Assembly (NCBI GenBank): GCA_024234995.1
Contig: JACKNF010000011.1
Coordinates: 52,063-116,062 of the forward strand
Origin: Gammaproteobacteria bacterium
GTDB taxonomy: Bacteria > Pseudomonadota > Gammaproteobacteria > Competibacterales > Competibacteraceae
DNA length: 64,000 nt
Direction: 5' to 3'
Shown: positions 52,534-61,693 of the stretch, piece after piece
Layout: every line of letters starts with the position of its first letter
Numbering within the stretch: position 1 is the first letter of the stretch
The notes under the pieces: generated by a model
Seen by the model: the letters and a program-made list of their open reading frames with translations, nothing else
Told to the model about the DNA's origin: nothing
The model's database searches: none
Program-made: the position numbers and the translations under genes

Positions 52534-53433
52534 TTGGCTACTCTTAAACCTAGCCCGCGTATCCGTTACTTGTTTGCGGTTAACCCGACAGCTGTTCTAA
52601 GGCTCGGTCTATGGGGCGTCCTGTCCATCGCCCTGATGACGGTGGATCATCGTTATCAGGGGCTTAACGATGTGCGCGATATTCTGGCGACCGCCATCTA
52701 TCCGTTTCATTATCTGGTGCGTTTGCCGGCTGACGCCGGCAATTGGCTCAGCGAAAATTTAGCAAGCCGTGATGCCTTGCTGGCGGAAAACGCCCAACTG
52801 CGTGAAAAGCAGGTTTTCCTCAATGTGCAATTGCAGAAGTTAACGGTGTTGGAAGCGGAAAACCGCCGGTTACGTTCCTTGCTCGAATCAGCGGTTAATA
52901 CCCCGGAGCGAGTATTGATCGCCGAACTGCTGGCGGTGGATTTTGACCCGTATCGCCATCATATTTTATTGAACCGCGGCCGCCGGCACGGTGTTTATGC
53001 CGGACAACCGGTGCTCGATCAGCACGGGGTGATCGGCCAGATCATCCAGGCTGACCCCTTGACCGCTACAGCGATTTTGATTACTGACCCCAATCACGCC
53101 CTGCCTATTCAGATCAACCGTACTGGCGTGCGTACTCTGGCACAGGGTACCGGCAACTTCCAAGAGCTGGAGCTGCCGCATATTCCCAACAATGAAGACG
53201 TCAAAATAGGCGATCTATTGATCACTTCTGGCATGGGTGGCCGCTTTCCGCGTGGTTACCCTGTTGGTACCGTTACGAAGGTGGAATTCGATCCGGGCAG
53301 CCCATTTGCCCATATCGTTGCTAAGCCGGTTGCGCAATTGGATCGCATCCGCGAAGTCATGCTGCTGGAAGGCGAGTTGCCGGCTGTCAAGCCTGAGCCG
53401 GGGTCAGCGGTCGCTGCAGTTCAGATGCCATGA
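52534..53433 (+). CDS. mreC: Rod-shape-determining protein MreC
   Basis: MreC is a bitopic scaffold of the Rod complex. The 299-residue protein has one N-terminal helix (LRLGLWGVLSIALMTV), a coiled-coil (residues about 72-114, ENAQLREKQVFLNVQLQKLTVLEAENRRLRSLL-type heptads) and two beta domains with the MreC signatures RGRRHGVYAGQPVLDQHGVIGQI and LLITSGMGGRFPRGYPVGTV. The start is TTG at 52534, four bases after mreB; no better start is present. mreD overlaps its stop. Confidence 0.95.
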   Translation: MATLKPSPRIRYLFAVNPTAVLRLGLWGVLSIALMTVDHRYQGLNDVRDILATAIYPFHYLVRLPADAGNWLSENLASRDALLAENAQLREKQVFLNVQLQKLTVLEAENRRLRSLLESAVNTPERVLIAELLAVDFDPYRHHILLNRGRRHGVYAGQPVLDQHGVIGQIIQADPLTATAILITDPNHALPIQINRTGVRTLAQGTGNFQELELPHIPNNEDVKIGDLLITSGMGGRFPRGYPVGTVTKVEFDPGSPFAHIVAKPVAQLDRIREVMLLEGELPAVKPEPGSAVAAVQMP

Positions 53434-53918
53434 CGACCGCATATCCTACTGGCCGGTGGGTCATCGTTGTCAGTTTTCTGATTGGGTTTCTACTGGCTGG
53501 GATTCCGCTACCGAAGGAACTGAGTCAGTTTCGTCCAGATTGGGTCGCTATGGTGCTGATCTACTGGTGCATGGCGTTGCCAAATCGCATTGGTATCGGT
53601 GTCGGCTGGGGTGTGGGGCTGCTGCTGGATATCGGACGGGGTGCGTTATTAGGCCAGCATGCGCTGGCGCTGGCGGTCGTCGCCTATCTGACCTTGCAAA
53701 CGTACCGGCGCATCCGGGTTGCGCCGCTTTGGCAGCAAGCTTTCAGTGTTTTGGTGTTTCTGCTGGTTGAACAAATTCTGATTTTCTGGATTAGCGGCGT
53801 GGTTGGTTATCCGCCGCATGATTGGTGGTATCTGGCGCCGGCCGTGGGTGGCATGGTGCTGTGGCCCCTGTTATTTGTGATCCTGCGCGACGCCCGCCGG
53901 TATTTTCAGGTGAGTTGA
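53430..53918 (+). CDS. mreD: Rod-shape-determining protein MreD
   Basis: The 162-residue inner-membrane protein has five to six hydrophobic segments, with the family motif RPDWVAMVLIYWCMALP near residue 38 and GWGVGLLLDIGRGALLGQHALALAVVAYL. It overlaps the mreC stop by four bases. Partner of MreC in the Rod complex. Confidence 0.94.
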   Translation: MTTAYPTGRWVIVVSFLIGFLLAGIPLPKELSQFRPDWVAMVLIYWCMALPNRIGIGVGWGVGLLLDIGRGALLGQHALALAVVAYLTLQTYRRIRVAPLWQQAFSVLVFLLVEQILIFWISGVVGYPPHDWWYLAPAVGGMVLWPLLFVILRDARRYFQVS

Positions 53919-53932
53919 GAAGATCCATCGCT

Positions 53933-55873
53933 ATGAGCCTTGAAGAATGGTTGAACCGGCCGCCTGGCATGGATTTGCTGGTCCGGGAAAAGGATAATAC
54001 GGCTGAAAGCGAACTGTTTTTCCGCCGTGCCCTGGTGTTACTGGGTATAGTCCTCGCCGGGTTTCTGGCGGTCGCGAGCCGGCTGGTTTATCTACAAGTG
54101 CTCCATCATGAGCGCTTTACCACCCTGTCCGAGAACAACCGGGTCCGGTTGCAGCCATTGCCTCCGACCCGGGGATTCATTTTCGACCGCAATGGTGTTC
54201 TGCTGGCTGATAACCTAACTTCGTATCACCTGGAAGTCACTCGTGAACAGGTCCAGGACCTGGACGCCACCATGATGGAGTTGCGTGAGCGCATCGAATT
54301 GACGGATGCTGATATTGAACGTTTCCATAAATTGGTCCGGCGCAGTCCACCCTATGCCGGAGTGCCCCTGCGCTTCCGGTTGACTGACGAAGAAATTGCC
54401 CGGCTGGCAATTGATCTGTACCGGCTGCCTGGCGTCGAAATCAAAGCTGACTTGACCCGGCATTATCCTCTGGAGGCGCTGGGTGTTCATATCCTCGGCT
54501 ATGTAGGCCGGATCGATGAGAGTGAATTGAGCCACATCGACCCTGGCCAATACAGTGGTAGTACGCATATCGGCAAGGTTGGTGTAGAGCGTTTCTACGA
54601 AGATGTATTGCGTGGCCGTACGGGCTGGCAACAGGTCGAGACCAATGCCGAAGGGCGGCCCTTGCGCATTCTCAACCGCACCCCCCCGGTTCCTGGCCAG
54701 CATGTCTATCTCACGGTCGACATGCGCCTCCAGGCGGTGGCAGAGAAAGCCTTGGATGGCTATAACGGTGTGGTTGTCGCGCTCGATCCGCGTAACGGCG
54801 AGGTGCTGGCTTTGGCCAGCCAGCCGACCTATGACCCCAACCCGTTTGTCAACGGGATTGATTTTGCCTCCTACCGTAAACTGAACACTTCCAAAGACCG
54901 GCCACTGCTTAATCGTGCCCTGCGTGGAGTCTACCCGCCGGGTTCCACGATTAAGCCCTTGATGGCGCTGGCTGGGCTGGAATATGGTGTGGTCAATCGC
55001 CACAGTGGAGTGTACTGCCCGGGCTTTTACCGGTTGCCCGGTTCCAGTCATCGTTTCCGCGACTGGAAGCGCAGTGGCCATGGCAGTGTGGGTATGGATC
55101 GAGCCATTGCCCAATCCTGCGATGTCTATTTCTATGATCTGGCATTTAACTTGGGTATTGACCGCCTTCACGAGTTTCTGGACCAGTTCAGCTTTGGCCG
55201 GCAGACCGGCATCGATCTGTCCGGCGAAAAAAGCGGATTGCTACCCTCCCAGGAATGGAAGCGCCGGATGCATAAACATGGCTGGTTTGCCGGCGACACG
55301 CTCAGTGTTGGCATTGGCCAGGGCTATTTTCTAACCACGCCGTTGCAACTGGCGCACGCGACCGCGGTGATTTCGCAAAAAGGTGCCGATTTCAAGCCCC
55401 GGGTGTTGCTGGCTACCGAAGATCCCGGCACGCGGATCAAAACCCTGGAGCCACCACGTCAACTGCCACCGGTCAAGGTTAAAAATGCGCAGTTCTGGGA
55501 TACGATTATTGCTGGGATGATCCACGTGATCGAAGGCGGCACTGCCTATCGCATCGGCATCGGCGCCAAGTATCGTATTGCGGGTAAAACCGGCACGGCC
55601 CAAGTATTCACTCTGGGGCAGAGGGAGAAATACAACGCCCGGCAGTTGCCTAAGCATCTGTTAGATCACGCGCTATTCGTTGCTTTTGCGCCAGCGGATG
55701 ATCCACGTATCGCTGTTGCAGTGATCGCTGAACATGGCGGGGGAGGCAGTAAAACGGCTGCCCCAATAGCGCGCAAGGTCATGGACGCCTGGTTGCTGAA
55801 TAAATATGACGATGCCTCGATTGCCCCCGGATCTCCGCCTGCTTCGGATGATGGCCTGCATGGAACAGAATGA
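53933..55873 (+). CDS. mrdA: Penicillin-binding protein 2
   Basis: PBP2 is the elongation-specific transpeptidase. The 646-residue protein has an N-terminal helix (ALVLLGIVLAGFLAVASRLVYLQVL), the dimerisation domain (RGFIFDRNGVLLADN), and the transpeptidase domain with S338 in PPGSTIKPL, SCDVYFYDLA at the SxN position (SCD, as usual in PBP2) and KTGTAQ. The ATG at 53933 starts the family sequence; the frame extends back into mreD. Its 3' end overlaps rodA. Confidence 0.97.
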   Translation: MSLEEWLNRPPGMDLLVREKDNTAESELFFRRALVLLGIVLAGFLAVASRLVYLQVLHHERFTTLSENNRVRLQPLPPTRGFIFDRNGVLLADNLTSYHLEVTREQVQDLDATMMELRERIELTDADIERFHKLVRRSPPYAGVPLRFRLTDEEIARLAIDLYRLPGVEIKADLTRHYPLEALGVHILGYVGRIDESELSHIDPGQYSGSTHIGKVGVERFYEDVLRGRTGWQQVETNAEGRPLRILNRTPPVPGQHVYLTVDMRLQAVAEKALDGYNGVVVALDPRNGEVLALASQPTYDPNPFVNGIDFASYRKLNTSKDRPLLNRALRGVYPPGSTIKPLMALAGLEYGVVNRHSGVYCPGFYRLPGSSHRFRDWKRSGHGSVGMDRAIAQSCDVYFYDLAFNLGIDRLHEFLDQFSFGRQTGIDLSGEKSGLLPSQEWKRRMHKHGWFAGDTLSVGIGQGYFLTTPLQLAHATAVISQKGADFKPRVLLATEDPGTRIKTLEPPRQLPPVKVKNAQFWDTIIAGMIHVIEGGTAYRIGIGAKYRIAGKTGTAQVFTLGQREKYNARQLPKHLLDHALFVAFAPADDPRIAVAVIAEHGGGGSKTAAPIARKVMDAWLLNKYDDASIAPGSPPASDDGLHGTE

Positions 55874-56963
55874 TAACGGTAAACTATTCAAGCTGATCCA
55901 TCTGGATGTGCCGCTGCTGCTAGGATTGCTGGCCGTCTCGGGATTGGGAATGATTGTGCTCTACAGCGCTGGGCAACAAAACATGGACCTGGTATTGGGG
56001 CAGGGTATGCGCTTGGGCTTGGGGTTTGTGATCATGCTGGCTCTCGCGCAGGCGCCGCCTCGTTATTTCCGGCTGTGGTCGCCGTGGATTTATTTGGCGG
56101 GTATTGCGCTGCTGCTTGCGGTCATGGCGGTTGGCGATATTTCCAAGGGCGCCCAGCGCTGGCTCGATCTGGGCGTCATCCGGTTCCAGCCTTCAGAGGT
56201 CATGAAGCTGGCAGTGCCAATGATGATGGGCTGGTTTTTTGCCGAGAAACCCCTGCCGCCCCGTTGGCTGCATCTGCTGGGTGGAGTTCTGATCACTGCC
56301 ATTCCGTTTGTGCTGATTGCGGAACAGCCAGATCTCGGTACCGCGCTGGTGGTAGGGTCCGCAGGCGCCTTTGCCCTATTTTTAGCCGGACTGAGCTGGA
56401 TCATCATGTTCGGAATCACCCTGCTGTTAGGCGCGGCGATTCCATTGTTCTGGACCTTTATCATGCATGATTATCAGCGCCAGCGGGTGTTAACCTTCCT
56501 GAATCCGGAAAGTGATCCGTTGGGTACCGGTTACCATATCATTCAATCCAAGATTGCCATTGGTTCTGGCGGTATCTACGGTAGAGGCTGGCTGAATGGC
56601 ACCCAGTCGCATCTGGATTTCTTGCCGGAAGGTTCGACCGATTTTATTTTTGCTGCGTTTTCGGAAGAATTCGGTCTGGTTGGAGCTTGCTTGCTGCTAG
56701 CGCTGTATTTTTTCATCATCGCCCGCAGCTTGTACATGGCTGCGGGTGCGCCGGATACCTATACCCGGTTGCTTGCCGGTAGTCTTACGCTAATCTTTTT
56801 TCTGTATGCGTTCGTCAACTCCGGGATGGTCTCCGGGCTGTTGCCAGTGGTCGGCTTGCCACTGCCGCTGTTTAGCTATGGAGGAACTTCCCTGGTGACG
56901 ATCATGGCAGGCTTCGGTATCCTAATGAGCGTTTATTCGCACCGCCGGACCCCAACGCGGTAA
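55860..56963 (+). CDS. rodA: Peptidoglycan glycosyltransferase RodA
   Basis: RodA is the SEDS polymerase that partners PBP2. The 367-residue protein has about ten membrane helices and SEDS motifs: LGVIRFQPSEVMKLAVPM, LIAEQPDLGTALVVG with the catalytic Asp, RVLTFLNPESDPLGTGYHIIQSKIAIGSGGIYGRGW, LPEGSTDFIFAAFSEEFGLVG and SGLLPVVGLPLPLFSYGGTSL. The ATG at 55860 lies 14 bp inside the end of mrdA; ATGs at 55848 and 55851 are alternatives. Confidence 0.96.
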   Translation: MEQNDNGKLFKLIHLDVPLLLGLLAVSGLGMIVLYSAGQQNMDLVLGQGMRLGLGFVIMLALAQAPPRYFRLWSPWIYLAGIALLLAVMAVGDISKGAQRWLDLGVIRFQPSEVMKLAVPMMMGWFFAEKPLPPRWLHLLGGVLITAIPFVLIAEQPDLGTALVVGSAGAFALFLAGLSWIIMFGITLLLGAAIPLFWTFIMHDYQRQRVLTFLNPESDPLGTGYHIIQSKIAIGSGGIYGRGWLNGTQSHLDFLPEGSTDFIFAAFSEEFGLVGACLLLALYFFIIARSLYMAAGAPDTYTRLLAGSLTLIFFLYAFVNSGMVSGLLPVVGLPLPLFSYGGTSLVTIMAGFGILMSVYSHRRTPTR

Positions 56964-56994
56964 TCGCCGCCCTCACCTACGACGAGACTGACGC

Positions 56995-58161
56995 GTGAAG
57001 AGCCCGTATTTATTACTTGGCATCGCTTTGCTGTTGTTGACCGCTTGTGCGCCGACCAGAGCCGTTCGCTCCCCTGTGCAAACCCTGGAAACTCCGTCCG
57101 TGGGGGCGGCGTCAGAATTGCCGTCCTCTTCTTCGATGCCGGTTCCGGAAATCGTGGTGGCGCGAGCGGCCCCCGAAGTTCACCCGTCGCTGGCCCAGCG
57201 GGCTGATGTGCAAGCTTTTATTCGCGAGATGGCAGCCCGGCATGGTTTTAACCCAGCGCGCTTGCAGGCAGTTTTTAGCCGGGCGCAAACCCAGCCCAGC
57301 ATTATTGCTGCTATGTCGCGGCCTGCTGAAGCCAAGCCTTGGCATGCCTACCGGAATATTTTCGTCAATGACCGGCGCATTCGTGGCGGTGTGAAATTCT
57401 GGCGCACCCACGCAGCGGCCTTGGCCGAGGCGGAGCGGGTCTATGGCGTGCCCCCGGAAATCGTGGTCGCCATCATCGGTGTGGAAACCCAGTATGGTGG
57501 CAACATGGGCAGCTATCGTGTTTTGGAAGCCCTATCTACCCTGGCTTTTGACTATCCCCGGCGCGCCAGCTACTTCCGCAAGGAGTTAGTAAATTACTTG
57601 CTGATGACCCGTGCCGAAGGCATCGACCCGCTGGCATTGCGTGGCTCTTATGCTGGAGCCATGGGACTGGGGCAGTTCATGCCGAGTAGTTTTCTGTCCT
57701 ACGCTGTGGATTTCGATGGTGACGGCCATCGCGATCTGTGGGGCAATCCGCGTGACGCCATTGGCAGTGTCGCCAATTACTTCAATAAACATGGCTGGCG
57801 TCCGGGTGAGCAGATCACCATACCCGCATCGGTCAGCGGTGCTGATTATTTTGGGCTGGTCAGCCGCACGTTAAGCCCCCCGGAGGACAGCGTTGCCAGC
57901 CTGCAAGCGCAGGGCGTCTTGCCCGTGGGGCCAGTGAGCGGTAGCCAAGCGGCGATGCTGCTGGAGTTTGAGAGCCGCAACGGCCCGGAATATTGGCTGG
58001 GTTTTACTAATTTTTATGTCATCACCCGCTATAACCACAGTCAGTTATATGCTATGGCGGTGTACCAGCTCGGCCAGGCCATTGGTGAACAATATGCGCG
58101 TTCCGGCGCTGAGGTGACCCCGTGGGAACGCTTGGCACGCATTGATAAAGCCTTTCGGTAG
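56995..58161 (+). CDS. mltB: Lytic murein transglycosylase B
   Basis: MltB cleaves the MurNAc-GlcNAc bond to 1,6-anhydromuropeptides. The 388-residue lipoprotein (lipobox LTAC, C18) has the catalytic E164 in IIGVETQYGGNMG, RASYFRKELVNYLLM, YAGAMGLGQFMPSSF and DLWGNPRDAIGSVANYF, all typical of the MltB family. The start is GTG at 56995. It follows rodA by 31 bp and precedes rlpA by 81 bp. Confidence 0.96.
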   Translation: MKSPYLLLGIALLLLTACAPTRAVRSPVQTLETPSVGAASELPSSSSMPVPEIVVARAAPEVHPSLAQRADVQAFIREMAARHGFNPARLQAVFSRAQTQPSIIAAMSRPAEAKPWHAYRNIFVNDRRIRGGVKFWRTHAAALAEAERVYGVPPEIVVAIIGVETQYGGNMGSYRVLEALSTLAFDYPRRASYFRKELVNYLLMTRAEGIDPLALRGSYAGAMGLGQFMPSSFLSYAVDFDGDGHRDLWGNPRDAIGSVANYFNKHGWRPGEQITIPASVSGADYFGLVSRTLSPPEDSVASLQAQGVLPVGPVSGSQAAMLLEFESRNGPEYWLGFTNFYVITRYNHSQLYAMAVYQLGQAIGEQYARSGAEVTPWERLARIDKAFR

Positions 58162-58242
58162 TCCTTCATCTGTTTCAAACGTCAATAACGATCGCACGAT
58201 TTGGCATGCTAAAAGGTGTTGCCAATGCAAGGGAGGTCTTTT

Positions 58243-59352
58243 ATGTCGAAATCCTGGAGCCATGCGTTGCTCTTCGCGTCCCTGGCGGGCACACTGGCCG
58301 GTTGTAGCAGTGTTCCTGACCAGCCGCGGCTAGCGCGCCCATTGACAGACGTTACCTATAGCACTGATTTGACCCGTTCGGATCCGGTTCCACAAGCAGA
58401 ACCTCCCAGCCGTAGCGGCAATCCTGATACCTATGTTGTGTTTGGCCGGCGCTATCGCGTCAAGGAGACCAGTGAAGGTCACCGGGAAACCGGCATTGCC
58501 TCCTGGTACGGCTGGGATTTTCACGGACGCAAGACCTCCAGCGGTCCGCCATTCAACATGTTTGAGCTGACCGCCGCCCACAAGAGCTTGCCTATTCCCA
58601 CCTATGCGCGGGTGACCAACCTGGAAAATGGCCGCAGCATCGTGGTGAAGGTTAACGATCGGGGACCATTCGTAGGTGAGCGGATCATTGATCTGTCCTA
58701 CGCCGCTGCCGCCCGTCTGGACATGCTGAATCAGGGAACCGCTCAAGTCGAAGTGGTCGCCCTGGAACCCTATCAACACTTGCCGCAATTGGCGGCCCGG
58801 CGCGCTGAGGAGCGTGAGCGGCTTGCCCGGCGTGCTGAGGAGCGCGAGCAGCTTGCCCGGCGTGCTGAGGAGCGTGAACAGCTTGCCCGGCGCGCTGTCG
58901 AACCCGCGATAACGGGCAAGGAGAACACGCCATCACGGCTGGCAGGAAATACGGGCTCACAGTTGGCAAGGAATACGGGCTCACAGTTGGCAAGGAATAC
59001 GGGTCCTGTCAAGGGCAGCAAGGTAGGCAATCCAGTTGCGAAAATGCAGTTAGCTTTGGCGGCGCCGGCTGCTAAAGCACGCAAGGATAAACACGAAACG
59101 GCCAAAAACAGCACTGTGCCAGTTAGCAGGGGCAATGCGCTCTACGTAGTAGGTATGATCACCGAACGTGACAATGCCCGCCAGGTGCAGACCCGGCTGA
59201 GCAGCCAGTTGCAACGCAGCGTACAAGTCGAATCCGGTAAGGGTAAGCAATACGAAGTGCGGGTGCCGTTGCATGGTCCTGGCGAAGCGAAGCAAGTCGC
59301 AATTCGTTTGGCGAGTCTGGGGGTGAGCCGTTCCCGGATCGTCGCCGATTAA
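58243..59352 (+). CDS. rlpA: Septal ring lytic transglycosylase RlpA with internal tandem repeats
   Basis: The 369-residue lipoprotein (lipobox LAGC, C21) has a double-psi beta-barrel RlpA domain (TGIASWYGWDFHGRKTSSG, AAHKSLPIPTYARVTNLENG, VNDRGPFVGERIIDLSYAAA) and a C-terminal SPOR domain that binds denuded glycan (LYVVGMITERDNARQVQTRL). Between them lies a low-complexity linker of about 100 residues built from tandem repeats: a charged 10-residue unit (RRAEEREQLA) and an 8-residue unit (NTGSQLAR). GGGAGG stands eight bases before the ATG at 58243. Repeat number could vary between strains. Confidence 0.95.
   Translation: MSKSWSHALLFASLAGTLAGCSSVPDQPRLARPLTDVTYSTDLTRSDPVPQAEPPSRSGNPDTYVVFGRRYRVKETSEGHRETGIASWYGWDFHGRKTSSGPPFNMFELTAAHKSLPIPTYARVTNLENGRSIVVKVNDRGPFVGERIIDLSYAAAARLDMLNQGTAQVEVVALEPYQHLPQLAARRAEERERLARRAEEREQLARRAEEREQLARRAVEPAITGKENTPSRLAGNTGSQLARNTGSQLARNTGPVKGSKVGNPVAKMQLALAAPAAKARKDKHETAKNSTVPVSRGNALYVVGMITERDNARQVQTRLSSQLQRSVQVESGKGKQYEVRVPLHGPGEAKQVAIRLASLGVSRSRIVAD
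58801..59003 (+). repeat. Two in-frame tandem repeats in the rlpA linker
   Basis: A 30-bp unit is present three times and in part (58801-58830, 58831-58860, 58861-58890, partial to 58900). A 24-bp unit starting ACGGGCTCACAGTTGGCAAG is present twice (58951-58974, 58975-58998) with partial or degenerate copies on both sides. Both keep the frame (10 and 8 residues), and the copies are nearly identical in DNA, so they are recent. Confidence 0.85.
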
Positions 59353-59465
59353 TCGGCATCGAAAAATGACCGCTGGTCTGTCCTAGGGCAGCCAGCCGTT
59401 TTCCCTTAGGCTTCTGGTTAGAATCCTGCTTATCATTTTTTTAACTACGAGACTTGTTACGGACC

Positions 59466-60647
59466 ATGTCGTACTCGATTCCAGCGCGCCTTTTTAATCT
59501 GCCTGCGGTCCTGATTTTTGCTTGGCTGACGCTGAGTGGAACGGGCGTCCATGCTCAAGAAGTCCAAACCATACCACCGCCACCGCAAGTGCCCGTGCGT
59601 GGCTATATTCTGATCGATTATCAGAGTGGCAATATTCTGGCGGAGATGAAAAGCGATGAGCGCATGGAGCCAGCCAGCATCACCAAACTCATGGCCGGCT
59701 ATGTCATCTATAAGGCGTTAAGGTCGGGCAAAATCCATCTGAACGATCAAGTGACCATTAGTGAAAAGGCCTGGCGGACGGGCGGTTCAAAAATGTTCGT
59801 TAAGGTCGGCAGTCAGGTATCGGTGGAAGACTTGCTGATGGGTATGGTGGTGCAGTCTGGTAACGATGCTACCGTGGCGCTGGCTGAGCATGTCGCCGGT
59901 TCCGAGGAAACATTTGTCAAACTGATGAATCAGGAAGCCGAGCGGCTGGGTTTAGTCAGCAGTCACTTTGCCAATGCTCCAGGGATGCCCGATCCTAATC
60001 ACTACATGTCAGCTCGCGATATCGCCTTGCTGGCCCGAGCGATCATCCAGGAATTTCCCGAACAATACACCCGGTATTCAGTGCGCAGTTTCAAGTACAA
60101 CAACATCGAGCAACAAAACCGCAATCGGCTGCTGCTGACGGATGCTTCAGTCGATGGTGTCAAGACGGGCCATACGGAGTCGGCGGGTTATTGTCTGGTG
60201 TCCTCAGCCAAGCGCAATGACACCCGGTTGATCGGTGTGGTGCTCGGCGCTCAGAAAGAACGGGAACGGTTTCAGGCCAGCCAGGCCTTGCTGAACTATG
60301 GATTTAGTTTCTTTGAGAGTCACAAACTGTATGATGCAGGTATGCCCATTGTGACCGCGTCCCTCTGGAAGGGTCAGGACAATGAGTTGCCGCTGGGTGT
60401 GATTCAAGGACTCTACGTGACTGTGCCAAAAGGGCAGGCACCGCGTGTCAGTACCGTGACGTCGGTGCAACCGGTCATCGTTGCTCCAATCCAGAAAGGC
60501 CAGCCATTTGGTGAAATTGTGGTCCGGTTTGGCGAGCAGGATGTCAGTAAAGTACCGCTGGTCGCGTTGAAGGACGTTCCAGAAAGCGGCTGGTTTGGGC
60601 GAATGCTCGACTCAATCCTATTGTTTTTCTACTCTTTATTTAATTAA
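59466..60647 (+). CDS. dacA: D-alanyl-D-alanine carboxypeptidase (PBP5/6 type)
   Basis: The enzyme trims the terminal D-Ala of pentapeptides in the periplasm. The 393-residue protein has a signal peptide ending near GVHAQ, the SxxK motif at S71-K74 (EPASITKLMAGYV), SGN (QSGNDATVALAEH) and KTG (DGVKTGHTESAGYCLVSSAKR), then the PBP5 C-terminal beta domain and an amphipathic membrane anchor (WFGRMLDSILLFFYSLFN). ATG at 59466 chosen; a TTG at 59454 adds four residues. Follows rlpA as in many gammaproteobacteria. Confidence 0.95.
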   Translation: MSYSIPARLFNLPAVLIFAWLTLSGTGVHAQEVQTIPPPPQVPVRGYILIDYQSGNILAEMKSDERMEPASITKLMAGYVIYKALRSGKIHLNDQVTISEKAWRTGGSKMFVKVGSQVSVEDLLMGMVVQSGNDATVALAEHVAGSEETFVKLMNQEAERLGLVSSHFANAPGMPDPNHYMSARDIALLARAIIQEFPEQYTRYSVRSFKYNNIEQQNRNRLLLTDASVDGVKTGHTESAGYCLVSSAKRNDTRLIGVVLGAQKERERFQASQALLNYGFSFFESHKLYDAGMPIVTASLWKGQDNELPLGVIQGLYVTVPKGQAPRVSTVTSVQPVIVAPIQKGQPFGEIVVRFGEQDVSKVPLVALKDVPESGWFGRMLDSILLFFYSLFN

Positions 60648-60719
60648 GCGAGTGGCGCGGGCAATTCCATCTCTATCGTAACGGACTGGATAGCCCATCC
60701 TATGTCTGGAGGGATTGGG

Positions 60720-60983
60720 ATGAACGATGAATCACTATTGCAGTTTCCCTGTGATTTTCCGATCAAAATTATGGGTACGGGGGGTTCCGATTTTCGTCCG
60801 CTGGTGGTGGAGCTGGTGCGCCTGCATGCCCCTGATCTTGATGAGAACCGCATCACTCTTCGAGATAGCAGCAGGGGGCGCTACCAAGCAGTAACCATCG
60901 TGGTGCGTGCTCGCAATCGTGGGCAGCTGGATGCAATTTACCAGGATCTTAGCGGCCATCCGCGCGTGGCGGTGGTGTTGTGA
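60720..60983 (+). CDS. YbeD/DUF493 family protein
   Basis: The 87-residue protein is a single DUF493 (ACT-like ferredoxin-fold) domain: FPCDFPIKIMG, DFRPLVVELVRLHAPDL, SRGRYQAVTIVVRARNRGQLDAIYQDLSGHPRVAVVL. GGAGG lies about seven bases before the ATG at 60720, which favours it over the ATG at 60702. It is regularly found between dacA and lipB; its function is not established. Confidence 0.92.
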   Translation: MNDESLLQFPCDFPIKIMGTGGSDFRPLVVELVRLHAPDLDENRITLRDSSRGRYQAVTIVVRARNRGQLDAIYQDLSGHPRVAVVL

Positions 60984-61042
60984 TGGAGATTAAGAAGATC
61001 AGATGAAATCTGGAATCTGATGCCAGCTGCAATCCCTGTTTG

Positions 61043-61693
61043 ATGCTCAAATCTCTCTTGTTCCGCCGTTTGGGACACCAGGAATACCAGCCCGTCTTTG
61101 ATGCTATGCGGGCATTTACTGAAGCGCGTGATGCGGATACCTTGGATGAATTGTGGCAGGTTGAGCACCCACCCGTATTTACTCAAGGACTGGCTGGCAA
61201 GGCGGAGCATCTGCTTGCGCCAGGTAATATTCCTGTCATCCAAGTGGATCGTGGCGGACAGGTCACCTATCACGGTCCAGGGCAGATCGTAATTTACTGC
61301 CTGCTGGATGTGCGGCGATTGGGGTTGAGTGTGCGGGGATTAGTGACGGCGCTGGAACAGTCAGTGATCGAGGTGCTGGCCATGCATAATGTAACCGCCT
61401 ATGCCCGGCCCAATGCGCCGGGCGTTTATGTGGAAGATGCCAAAATCGCTTCGCTTGGTCTGCGGATTCGCCAGGGCCGCTCGTATCATGGTTTGAGCCT
61501 GAACGTGGATATGGATCTGGAGCCATTCAGCCGCATCAATCCCTGCGGTTATCCTGGTCTGAGGGTGACTCAATTGCGTGATCTGGGTGTTGCGCTGACC
61601 CTGGAGGCGGCCGCTCAAGCCTTGTTACCCCGTTTGAGCCATAACTTGGGTTACTTAAAATCTTCCTTTGATATTAACGCGGTAGCTTGTTAG
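61043..61693 (+). CDS. lipB: Octanoyl-[acyl-carrier-protein]-protein N-octanoyltransferase
   Basis: LipB moves octanoyl groups from ACP to lipoyl domains. The 216-residue protein has RGGQVTYHGPGQIVIYCLLD, the catalytic Lys in DAKIASLGLRIRQG, YHGLSLNVDMDLEPF and the catalytic Cys in INPCGYPGLRVTQL. The start is ATG at 61043 (a TTG lies directly before it). lipA is not next; the convergent NuoL-M-like gene overlaps its stop by four bases. Confidence 0.96.
   Translation: MLKSLLFRRLGHQEYQPVFDAMRAFTEARDADTLDELWQVEHPPVFTQGLAGKAEHLLAPGNIPVIQVDRGGQVTYHGPGQIVIYCLLDVRRLGLSVRGLVTALEQSVIEVLAMHNVTAYARPNAPGVYVEDAKIASLGLRIRQGRSYHGLSLNVDMDLEPFSRINPCGYPGLRVTQLRDLGVALTLEAAAQALLPRLSHNLGYLKSSFDINAVAC

Noticed and set aside
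54215..55171. 318-codon minus-strand open frame opposite mrdA
   Set aside because: It lies wholly antisense to the strongly conserved PBP2 gene and shows no protein family features.
58801..59003. Repeats that might suggest a CRISPR array
   Set aside because: The units are directly tandem without spacers, keep the reading frame and lie inside rlpA.
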